Shown here: in pieces, positions 34,995-42,348 of the stretch
Position numbering within the stretch: position 1 is the stretch's first letter
How the letters are laid out: every line of letters starts with the position of its first letter
DNA from: Actinomycetota bacterium
GTDB taxonomy: Bacteria; Actinomycetota; Acidimicrobiia; Acidimicrobiales; CAIXPF01
Length of the DNA: 45,863 nucleotides
Assembly: GCA_016870475.1 (NCBI GenBank)
Contig: VGBO01000013.1
Location: 1 to 45,863 of the forward strand
Direction of reading: 5' to 3'
The notes under the pieces: generated by a model
What the model saw: only the letters and a program-made list of their open reading frames with translations
Told to the model about the DNA's origin: nothing
The model's database searches: none
Program-made: the position numbers and the translations under genes

Positions 34995-36209
34995 ATGCTC
35001 CCGCCCGCGAACTCCGGTGCGCTGAACGGCTTCCGGGTCGTCGACCTGACCACCGTCCTCATGGGTCCGCTGGCCGCCCGGATCCTCGGCGACCTCGGTG
35101 CCGACGTGATCCGTCTCGAATCGCTCGAGGGGGACTCGTCCCGCAACAGCCTCCCGGCGCGCACGCCCGGCATGAGCTCGATGGCGATGAACCTGCAGCG
35201 CAACAAGCGGTCGATCGCCCTCGATCTGAAGGACCCGACCGCCCGGTCGGCGGCGTTCCGTCTGTTGTGCGGGGCGGACGTCGTCGTGACCAACATGCGC
35301 CGCGGCGCGCTCGCCCGTCTCGGGCTCGACCCGGACACGGTGCGGGCCGCCGCGCCGTCGGTCGTCTACTGCGTCGCCAACGGCTACGGGTCGGACGGCC
35401 CCTACGCCGACCGTCCCGCCTACGACGACGCGATCCAGGCCGGTTCGGGGATCTCCTGGCTCATCGGTCAGGTGCAGGACCGGCCCGGGTACCTGCCGGC
35501 GATCATCGCCGACAAGGTCTGCGGCATGACGATCGCGCAGGCGGTCCTCGCCGCGCTCCTGCACCGCGCACGGACGGGACGCGGGCAGACGATCGAGGTG
35601 CCGATGCTCGAGACGATGGTCGCCTTCAACCTGATCGAGCACCAGCGGGGTGCCACGTTCGACCCGCCGCTCGCACCGTTCGGCTACGACCGACTCCTCA
35701 CCCCCTACCGCCGGCCGTTCCGTTCCGCCGACGGCTGGGTGGCGTTGCTGCCCTACAACAACGCGCACTGGGCGGCGTTCTTCGCGTTGTGCGAACGTCC
35801 CGACCTCGCCGCCGACCCGAGGTTCGCCGACCACAACGCCCGCATCGCCAACGTCGACGCGCTGTACCGCTGGGTCGACGAGGTCGCTGCGACCCGAACG
35901 ACCGACGCCTGGGTGGACGCGTGCGAGGCGCACGGCATCCCGGTGATGCCGGTGCTCGACCTCGCCCACGCGGCGGACGACCCGCACCTCGCCGCGGTCG
36001 GCCTGTTCGAACACGTCGAGCATCCGACGGAGGGCGCGTACGTGCACGTGCGGGACGCCGTGCGCTACTCCGACAGCCCGTCCGCGTTGCGTCGGTTCAC
36101 CCCGCGCCTCGGCGAGCACACCGTCGAGGTGCTCACCGAGGTCGGCCTCGACACCACCCAGATCGAGGCGCTCGTCGCGTCGGGTGCGGCCCGGACGACG
36201 GCGACCTGA
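34995..36209 (+). CDS. CaiB/BaiF family III CoA-transferase
   Basis: This 404-residue type III CoA-transferase has FRVVDLTTVLMGPLAARILG, the DLGADVIRLE core, the KRSIALDLKDP segment, and Asp173 in AIIADKVCG at the position of the catalytic aspartate. It moves CoA between carboxylic acids, activating an acid without ATP. Donor and acceptor are unknown. It diverges from the deacetylase and precedes a cupin gene. Confidence 0.92.
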   Translation: MLPPANSGALNGFRVVDLTTVLMGPLAARILGDLGADVIRLESLEGDSSRNSLPARTPGMSSMAMNLQRNKRSIALDLKDPTARSAAFRLLCGADVVVTNMRRGALARLGLDPDTVRAAAPSVVYCVANGYGSDGPYADRPAYDDAIQAGSGISWLIGQVQDRPGYLPAIIADKVCGMTIAQAVLAALLHRARTGRGQTIEVPMLETMVAFNLIEHQRGATFDPPLAPFGYDRLLTPYRRPFRSADGWVALLPYNNAHWAAFFALCERPDLAADPRFADHNARIANVDALYRWVDEVAATRTTDAWVDACEAHGIPVMPVLDLAHAADDPHLAAVGLFEHVEHPTEGAYVHVRDAVRYSDSPSALRRFTPRLGEHTVEVLTEVGLDTTQIEALVASGAARTTAT

Positions 36210-36246
36210 TGGCGGAACGGGTCGACCTGCTGCTAGCCAGGGACCC

Positions 36247-36702
36247 ATGAGCGACCACGACCACTGGCGGGACCACGGGGTGAAGGTGATCCCGTCGACC
36301 GCGCTCGACACGAACACGGCGCAGACGCCGGGCATGAACCGGGCGGCGGCGATCACCCACGCCCGGGCCGGCGCCGAGAAGCTGTGGGCGGGCACCGTCA
36401 CCATCCACCCGGAGGCGAAGACCGGCGCGCACCACCACGGCGAGGTCGAGAGCGTGATCTACGTCGTGTCCGGTCGGGCCCGCATGCGGTGGGGTGACCG
36501 GCTCGAGTTCACCGCGGAGGCCGGTCCGGGGGACTTCATCTTCGTCCCGCCGTACGTGCCCCACCAGGAGATCAACGCCTCCACCGAACCGCTCGAGTGC
36601 GTGCTCGTGCGAAGCGGTCAGGAGCCGGTGGTCGTCAACCTCGACATCCCCGTCGTCGAGGAACCCGAGACGGTGCTCTGGACCGACGACCTGCACCACT
36701 GA
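36247..36702 (+). CDS. Cupin-domain protein
   Basis: The 151-residue single-cupin protein has GAHHHGEVESVIYVVSGRAR (metal-ligand histidines and Glu) and GDFIFVPPYVPHQEIN with the later His. The fold covers dioxygenases, isomerases and sensors, and the function is open. It lies 37 bases after the CoA-transferase, with TAGCCA six bases before the ATG as a weak -10 candidate. Its stop pairs with the opposing gene's stop in a small hairpin. Confidence 0.82.
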   Translation: MSDHDHWRDHGVKVIPSTALDTNTAQTPGMNRAAAITHARAGAEKLWAGTVTIHPEAKTGAHHHGEVESVIYVVSGRARMRWGDRLEFTAEAGPGDFIFVPPYVPHQEINASTEPLECVLVRSGQEPVVVNLDIPVVEEPETVLWTDDLHH

Positions 36703-36715
36703 CGGGGTCGGTCAG
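36699..36715. terminator. Small hairpin spanning two convergent stops
   Basis: CTGAC (36699-36703) pairs with GTCAG (36711-36715) around a seven-base loop, including both TGA stops. The stem is short, with no T tract. Confidence 0.3.
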
Positions 36716-37647
36716 CGGGCGAGCAGAGCGTCGATCTCGGCGCGTGCGGTCGCGTCGGGCGTCCACCCCGCGGCGGCGACGTTCGCGAGTACCTGCGCCG
36801 GGCTGGTCGCCCCGGCGATGACCGTGGCCACGGCCGGGGTGGCGACGAGCGAACCGAGGGCGACGTCGAGCAGCGAACACCCAGCGCCGTCCGCCCAGGC
36901 GACGAGCCGTTCGACGACGGCGAGCTTCGCGTCGTCGATGAACGCGTCGGCCCGCGCCCCCCAGCGCACGAGGCGACCGTCGGTCGGACGGTCACGACCG
37001 AGGCGGTACTTGCCGGTCAGCAGGCCCGATTCGAGCGGGAAGTAGGGCACGTACCCGAGCCCGTGCGTCCGACACCGGTCGAGGACCCCGTTCGTGTCGT
37101 CGCCCCGGGTGAGCAGGCTGTAGTGGTTCTGCACCGATGCGTAGGGGGCGTGCCCGGTCGAGGACGCCGCAGCGAGCCAGCCGTCGATCTCCGCCGCGGT
37201 CTGGTGGGTGCACCCGATCTCGCGGATCTTGCCCTCCGTACGCAGGTCGGCGAGGGTCCCGAGGATCTCCTCGTCCGGGGTCGTGGGGTCGGATCGGTGC
37301 AACTGGTAGTGGTCGACGTGGTCGGTGCCGAGGCGGCGCAACGTCCCCTCGAGCGCCCGTCGGACGATCGCCGGGTCGCCGGCGACCTCACCGTCGGCGA
37401 GGTTCGTCGGGAACCCCCACTTCGACGCGATCAGCGCCCGGTCACGACGCCCGCGGAGGGCGAGACCGAGGAACTCCTCGGACTGTCCGCCGCCGTAGCT
37501 CTCGGCGGTGTCGAAGTACGTGATGCCGGCGTCGAGCGCCGCGTCGACCACCGCCCGCGTCGCGTCCGCGTCGATCGTCATGCCGAAGTTGTTGCACCCG
37601 AGTCCGACCACGGAGACCTCGAGTGCCCCGATGCGCCGGAGCTCCAT
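36712..37647 (-). CDS. Aldo/keto reductase
   Basis: The 311-residue AKR has the full catalytic tetrad: Asp46 and Tyr51 in YFDTAESYGGG, Lys76 in IASKWG and His117 in YQLHRSD. It reduces carbonyls with NAD(P)H; no substrate can be named. The frame is open another 225 bases upstream, but that part lies over engB, so ATG 37647 is used. Minus-strand TAACGT lies eight bases before it. Confidence 0.92.
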   Translation of the reverse strand: MELRRIGALEVSVVGLGCNNFGMTIDADATRAVVDAALDAGITYFDTAESYGGGQSEEFLGLALRGRRDRALIASKWGFPTNLADGEVAGDPAIVRRALEGTLRRLGTDHVDHYQLHRSDPTTPDEEILGTLADLRTEGKIREIGCTHQTAAEIDGWLAAASSTGHAPYASVQNHYSLLTRGDDTNGVLDRCRTHGLGYVPYFPLESGLLTGKYRLGRDRPTDGRLVRWGARADAFIDDAKLAVVERLVAWADGAGCSLLDVALGSLVATPAVATVIAGATSPAQVLANVAAAGWTPDATARAEIDALLAR

Positions 37648-37671
37648 GGTCGGCCACGTTAGGTCCCTCGG

Positions 37672-37677
37672 TAGGCT
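37672..37677 (+). promoter_or_regulatory. -10-like element of engB (leaderless)
   Basis: TAGGCT lies exactly seven bases before the GTG start at 37685, the same spacing as the other TAGNNT sites here. Confidence 0.5.
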
Positions 37678-37684
37678 CCCGTCG

Positions 37685-38281
37685 GTGGCCGGTCCTCTCG
37701 CCTTGCAGTTCCTGCGGTCGGCGTCGTCGTCCGACCAGCTCCCCGACGCACTCGTCGAGGTGGCCCTCGTCGGCCGGTCCAACGTCGGCAAGAGCTCGCT
37801 CCTCAACGCGCTCGCCAACCGGACGAACCTGGCGCGCACGTCGAAGACGCCGGGAGCGACCCGGCTCCTCAACGTGTTCGAGCTCGACGGGAAGCCGTCG
37901 GGGCGGTGGGTCGTCGACCTCCCCGGCTACGGGTTCGCAAAGGTGTCCGGGGCCGAACGGGCGTCGTGGCAGCAGATGATCGAGGGGTACCTCACCGGCC
38001 GACCGAACCTGCAGGTGGTGCTGCTCCTCGTCGACGCCGAGATCGGCCCCACCCCCCTCGACGTGCAGACGGTCGACTGGTTGCGCCACGTCGGCCGGCC
38101 GGTCCGCATCGTGGCGACCAAGGCCGACAAGGTCGGTGCGTCCCGACGGGGCGGCCGACGCGCCCAGCTCGCCGCCGGACTCGGCCTCACACCGAACGAC
38201 GTGGCGTGGTGCAGCGCCGAGAAGGGGTTCGGCATCCCCGAGCTCCGGACCGAGGTCGCGGGCCTGTTGACCCCGACGTAG
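37685..38281 (+). CDS. engB: Ribosome biogenesis GTP-binding protein EngB/YsxC
   Basis: This 198-residue TrmE-Era-EngA-like GTPase has P-loop GRSNVGKSS (from residue 30), DLPGYGFAKV (switch II), ATKADKVG (G4) and CSAEKGFGIPEL (G5 region). It supports 50S assembly. The GTG 37685 start is used; the frame runs open upstream with no homology. Its TAG stop is part of the next gene's -10-like hexamer. Confidence 0.94.
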   Translation: MAGPLALQFLRSASSSDQLPDALVEVALVGRSNVGKSSLLNALANRTNLARTSKTPGATRLLNVFELDGKPSGRWVVDLPGYGFAKVSGAERASWQQMIEGYLTGRPNLQVVLLLVDAEIGPTPLDVQTVDWLRHVGRPVRIVATKADKVGASRRGGRRAQLAAGLGLTPNDVAWCSAEKGFGIPELRTEVAGLLTPT

Positions 38282-38284
38282 GAT
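38279..38284 (+). promoter_or_regulatory. -10-like hexamer built on a stop codon, BVMO gene
   Basis: TAGGAT begins with the engB stop TAG and ends seven bases before ATG 38292, the third instance of the pattern seen at 30358 and 33873. Confidence 0.5.
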
Positions 38285-38291
38285 CCGCCCC

Positions 38292-39899
38292 ATGGGGACC
38301 GAGGAGTTCAACGCCGTCGTGATCGGGGCCGGCGTCGCCGGCCTGTACCAGCTCATCCGCCTGCGCCGGCTCGGCATGTCCGTCCGGGTGCTCGAGGCGG
38401 GTGACGGGGTCGGCGGCACGTGGTACTGGAACCGCTACCCGGGGTGCCGGTTCGACTCGGAGAGCTGGACCTACGGCTACTTCTTCGACCCGGACCTGCT
38501 CGACGAGTGGCACTGGTCGGAGCACTTCGCCCCGCAGCCGGAGACGCTGCGCTACCTGAACCACGTCGCCGACCGGTTCGACCTGCGACGGGACATCACC
38601 TTCGAAGCGCGGGTCGCCTCGGCGCACTGGGACGACGACGCCACCCGCTGGACGGTGACGACCACCGACGGCCACAGCTACCGGTCGCAGTTCCTCGTCA
38701 CGGCGATCGGCGCGTTGTCGACGCCGATCATGCCGAACATCCCCGGCGTCGACCGGTTCCGAGGCGAGTCGCACCACACCGCCCGTTGGCCGCACGAACC
38801 CGTCTCCTTCGAGGGCAAGCGGGTCGGGGTGATCGGCACGGGAGCGACCGGGGTGCAGACCATCCAGGAGGTCGCGAAGACCGCCGGGCACCTGACCGTG
38901 TTCCAGCGGAACCCGAACTGGTGCGCACCGTTGCACAACCGGCCGATCACCGACGACGAGCAGGCGCAGATCCGCGAGGACTACAAGCAGATCATGGAGC
39001 GCTGCCGGCAGAACTACGGCGGGTTCGTGCACGAGACCGACAAGCGCAACGCCGTCGACGTCGACGAGGCCGAACGTGAAGCCGTCTTCCAACGGCTCTA
39101 CGACAGCCCCGGCTTCGGCATCTGGATGGGCAACTTCCGCGACGTCCTCGTGAACGAGGAGTCGAACCGGCTCATGTCGGACTTCCTCGCCCGCAAGATC
39201 CGGGAACGGGTGCAGGACCCGGACACGGCGGAACGGTTGACCCCGCGCAACCACGGATTCGGCACCCGGCGCGTGCCGCTCGAGACGAACTACTACGAGG
39301 TCTACAACCAGGACAACGTGCGCCTCGTCGACCTGCGGGACACGCCCATCACCGAGATCACCGAGACCGGCGTCCGCACGACCGACGGCCTCGTCGAGCT
39401 CGACATGATCGTCTACGCGACCGGATTCGACGCGGTCACCGGGGCGTTCGACCGGATCGACATCCGCGGTGTGGACGGCGAGCGACTCACCGACCACTGG
39501 GCGAACGGGCCGCGCACCTACCTCGGGCTCAACATCCCCGGGTTCCCGAACCTGTTCACCATCGTCGGCCCGCACAACGCGGCCACGTTCTGCAACATGA
39601 CCCGCTGCATCGAGCAGAACGTCGAGTGGATCAGCGACCTGCTGGCCCACATGCAGGCGAACGGGCAGGAACGCGTCGTGTCGACCCCCGAAGCGGAGCA
39701 GGCCTGGACGGACCACGTGTTCGAGTCCGGTGAGAAGTTGCTGTTCACCAAGGTCGACTCGTGGTTCATGGGTGTGAACAAGAACCTCGAGGGACGCACA
39801 GAGAAGCGGTTCGTCCTCTACGCCGGCGGTGCACCCCAGTACCGGTCGCGCTGCGACGAGGTCGCCGAGGACGACTACCGCGGGTTCGTCCTGCAGTAG
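38292..39899 (+). CDS. Baeyer-Villiger-type flavin monooxygenase
   Basis: This 535-residue FAD/NADPH enzyme has the FAD site VVIGAGVAGLYQL, the Baeyer-Villiger fingerprint FRGESHHTARWP (residues 156-167, FxGxxxHxxxWP) and the NADPH site GVIGTGATGVQTI. The N-terminal GGTWYWNRYPGCRFDSESW is typical of cyclohexanone-type monooxygenases. It inserts oxygen into ketones to give esters or lactones. A hydrolase would normally follow; none is adjacent, although MBL and amidohydrolase genes lie in the wider region. Confidence 0.95.
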   Translation: MGTEEFNAVVIGAGVAGLYQLIRLRRLGMSVRVLEAGDGVGGTWYWNRYPGCRFDSESWTYGYFFDPDLLDEWHWSEHFAPQPETLRYLNHVADRFDLRRDITFEARVASAHWDDDATRWTVTTTDGHSYRSQFLVTAIGALSTPIMPNIPGVDRFRGESHHTARWPHEPVSFEGKRVGVIGTGATGVQTIQEVAKTAGHLTVFQRNPNWCAPLHNRPITDDEQAQIREDYKQIMERCRQNYGGFVHETDKRNAVDVDEAEREAVFQRLYDSPGFGIWMGNFRDVLVNEESNRLMSDFLARKIRERVQDPDTAERLTPRNHGFGTRRVPLETNYYEVYNQDNVRLVDLRDTPITEITETGVRTTDGLVELDMIVYATGFDAVTGAFDRIDIRGVDGERLTDHWANGPRTYLGLNIPGFPNLFTIVGPHNAATFCNMTRCIEQNVEWISDLLAHMQANGQERVVSTPEAEQAWTDHVFESGEKLLFTKVDSWFMGVNKNLEGRTEKRFVLYAGGAPQYRSRCDEVAEDDYRGFVLQ

Positions 39900-39911
39900 C
39901 GGGCGACCCGC
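39899..39911. terminator. Short hairpin after the BVMO gene
   Basis: GCGGG (39899-39903) pairs with CCCGC (39907-39911) around CGA, in the 16-bp convergent gap before the SnoaL-like stop. The stem is short but GC-rich. Confidence 0.3.
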
Positions 39912-39915
39912 GCGG

Positions 39916-40299
39916 TCAGCGGAGCCGCATGTGGGAGCGCTCGAAGTAGTCGCGCCACGCCGAGACCAGCCCGTCGCGCACCTCGAAGGTCCCCATCACC
40001 GGGAGCACGAACGGCGACTTGTCGCCCGGCCGGTGGGTGAAGTGCTCGTGGCGCTCGGTGAGCACGACCCCGTCGCCCTCCACGAGGTGCAGCACCTCGA
40101 GCCGCACGTCCCACTTCTGACCGAACCCTTCGAGGGTGCGGTGCATCGCGTCGGGCCCGATGTGCAGGTCGTCGTCGAAGGGGATGTTGCGGTACTCGCA
40201 GTCGGCGGTGACGGTGGCACGGAAGTCGTCGAGGGACATCGTGTTCCACCCTTCGCACAGACGGCGGACGGCGGCGAGCTCTGCGGCGGTGACGGCCAT
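39916..40299 (-). CDS. NTF2/SnoaL-like protein
   Basis: The 127-residue NTF2-like protein has VRRLCEGWNTMSLDDFRATV, then FTHRPGDKSPFVLPVMGTF and VSAWRDYFE near the end, as in SnoaL/limonene-epoxide-hydrolase-like proteins. It is the last gene of a minus-strand operon, ten bases after the fused permease. It may process the imported substrate, but no active-site set is visible that would decide this. Confidence 0.75.
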   Translation of the reverse strand: MAVTAAELAAVRRLCEGWNTMSLDDFRATVTADCEYRNIPFDDDLHIGPDAMHRTLEGFGQKWDVRLEVLHLVEGDGVVLTERHEHFTHRPGDKSPFVLPVMGTFEVRDGLVSAWRDYFERSHMRLR

Positions 40300-40309
40300 G
40301 GCGTGGACC

Positions 40310-42334
40310 CTACCGATCGTCGTCGCCGGTCACGCGGACGACCCGGTCGACCACCCGGCGGGCTGCCGGCACCAGGCCGTCGGTCGTGATCACGGTGACG
40401 ACGAGCAGTCCGAGCCCCCACACGAGGAACGCCCCGCCCCCCGGCGCGTCGGGGAGCACGCCCCGCGCCCCGAACGTCCACCCGGTCTCCGCCATGAACC
40501 ACGGCACGCCGATGAACAGGGCCGCGGCGAGCGAGGGCCCGACCAGACCACGGGTTCCGCACACGGCGAGCAGGGCGTACAACGCGAGCGAACGGGACAC
40601 GTCGAACCGGGAAGCGGTCACCGCCTGGGTCTGCACGGCGACGAGGCCACCGCCGAGCGCGGCGAGCCCCGAGGCGATCCCGAAGGTGAGCGTGCGCACC
40701 CGCGTCACCGGCACGCCCATCGCCGCGGCCGCGACGTCGTTCTCCGCCGCCGCCCGGATCGCCCGGCCGATCCCGCTCCGTCGGATGTTGGTCAGCATCA
40801 ACGCGACGGCGACCGCGACGGCGATCACGACGAGGTGCAGCCACGCGTAGGTCCGGTCCGTCGGGAGGCCCAGCCACGACGGTGCGGTGGGAAGCTGCAT
40901 GGGCGGCGGGCCGAGCTCGCCGCCGGTGATCGAGCTGAACCGGTTGAGCAACGACGGGAAGATCACGGCGAGGCACAGGGTGACCATCGCCAGCTCCTGG
41001 CCGCGGATCCGCAGAGCCGGCAGGCCAAGCAGCGTGCCGACGGCGAACCCGACGAGGGTGGCGAGCGCAACCCCGACGAGCGCAGGGACCCCGGCCCGGT
41101 ACGCGATCACCGAGCTCGCGTACGCCCCGACCCCCATGAACGTGGCGTGCCCGAGGGAGATCCGACCGGCGTCCCCGAGCAGGAACCCGAGCCCCCACGC
41201 GGCGATCGCCGTCCCGACGAGCTCGGTGAGCAGCCGGGCCTCGAGGTAAGGCAGCACGAGGCCGCCGACGGCGAGGGCCCCGACCAGGGCGATCCCGCCC
41301 GTCCAGCGTGCACTGCGCACCAGCGCGCCGTCGCGTCGCACGGTGAAACGAGCCGGCCGGCCCGGGAACGGGACTGGGGCGGCGACCGCCGGCGCGTCGG
41401 GGTCCTGCCGGCGGACACCGAAGAGTCCCTGCGGTCGCAGGTACAGCATCACGCCCATCGCGACGACGAGCAGGGGGAACGCACCGGTCGTCTTCACCCC
41501 GGGCACGTACGCGGCGACCATCGTCTGGCCGAGGCCGACGAGCACTCCGCCGAAGAGCGCGCCGCCGGGGCTCGCGAGCCCGCCGATCGTCGCGGCGACG
41601 AGGGAGAACACGAGGAGGCGGGTCATCATCGCCGGGGTCAGCAGGACCGTGCTCGCGGCGAGGCAGCCGACGAGTGTGCCGATCGCGGCGGCGAGCGCCC
41701 ATGCCCCCGAGAGCACCCGCCCCGAGCGGATCCCGCACAGCGCCGCATGCGGCCGGTGCGACGCGACCGCACGGAAGGCGAGCCCGACCCGGCTGCGCAG
41801 CACGAGCGACAGCAACCCGAGCACGACGAGCAGGGTGACCCATGTGCCCACGGTCGCGTACCGGATCCGGACGGACCCGATGATGAACTGGTCGAGCGGG
41901 TCGGACCCGAACGGCGAGGGGAACGGACGTTGGCCGCGACCCCACCACCGGCTGACCGCGGCGTTCACGAGCAGCATCAGGCCGACCGAGAGCGAGATCG
42001 CGGCGACGTTCGAACGCGCCGACGCCCGACGGAGCACCACCCGCTCGAGGGCGACGGCGATGACGGCGCTCACCACCATCGCGGCGGGGATCGTCGCCCA
42101 CTGCGCCCACGGGGTGCCCGGCAGGACCCGTGACGCGGTCACCGTCCACGCCACCGTCGCCGAGATCGGTGCGCCGAGCACGAACGCGACATAGGTGCCG
42201 AGCGTGGCGAGCTCGCCCTGGGCGAGGTTCACCCGCCCGCTCGCCCGGTAGACGAGCGTGAGCGCCAGCGCGAGCGAGCCGTAGAGCGCGCCGTTCGTCA
42301 GCCCGTCGATGACCCGTTGCAGGAACAGCACCAT
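40310..42334 (-). CDS. Fused branched-chain-type ABC permease (LivH-LivM)
   Basis: In this 674-residue protein two permeases are joined in one frame. The first half is LivH-like (GRVNLAQGELATLGTYVAF at about 34-52) and the second LivM-like (GRISLGHATFMGVGAYA). Such pairs normally form a heterodimer importing branched-chain amino acids, amides or organic acids. The usual ATPases LivG/LivF and the binding protein are not encoded in the window. The ATG starts 14 bases after the tandem CoA-transferase stop, so one operon is likely. Confidence 0.88.
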   Translation of the reverse strand: MVLFLQRVIDGLTNGALYGSLALALTLVYRASGRVNLAQGELATLGTYVAFVLGAPISATVAWTVTASRVLPGTPWAQWATIPAAMVVSAVIAVALERVVLRRASARSNVAAISLSVGLMLLVNAAVSRWWGRGQRPFPSPFGSDPLDQFIIGSVRIRYATVGTWVTLLVVLGLLSLVLRSRVGLAFRAVASHRPHAALCGIRSGRVLSGAWALAAAIGTLVGCLAASTVLLTPAMMTRLLVFSLVAATIGGLASPGGALFGGVLVGLGQTMVAAYVPGVKTTGAFPLLVVAMGVMLYLRPQGLFGVRRQDPDAPAVAAPVPFPGRPARFTVRRDGALVRSARWTGGIALVGALAVGGLVLPYLEARLLTELVGTAIAAWGLGFLLGDAGRISLGHATFMGVGAYASSVIAYRAGVPALVGVALATLVGFAVGTLLGLPALRIRGQELAMVTLCLAVIFPSLLNRFSSITGGELGPPPMQLPTAPSWLGLPTDRTYAWLHLVVIAVAVAVALMLTNIRRSGIGRAIRAAAENDVAAAAMGVPVTRVRTLTFGIASGLAALGGGLVAVQTQAVTASRFDVSRSLALYALLAVCGTRGLVGPSLAAALFIGVPWFMAETGWTFGARGVLPDAPGGGAFLVWGLGLLVVTVITTDGLVPAARRVVDRVVRVTGDDDR

Positions 42335-42348
42335 CGTGGGCCGTCGGT

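Noticed and set aside
17693-36209. A single coherent secondary-metabolite gene cluster
   Set aside because: P450, SDR and SnoaL-like genes suggest one, but there is no polyketide synthase, peptide synthetase or terpene synthase, genes are on both strands, and pyrF and engB interrupt; a catabolic neighbourhood fits better.
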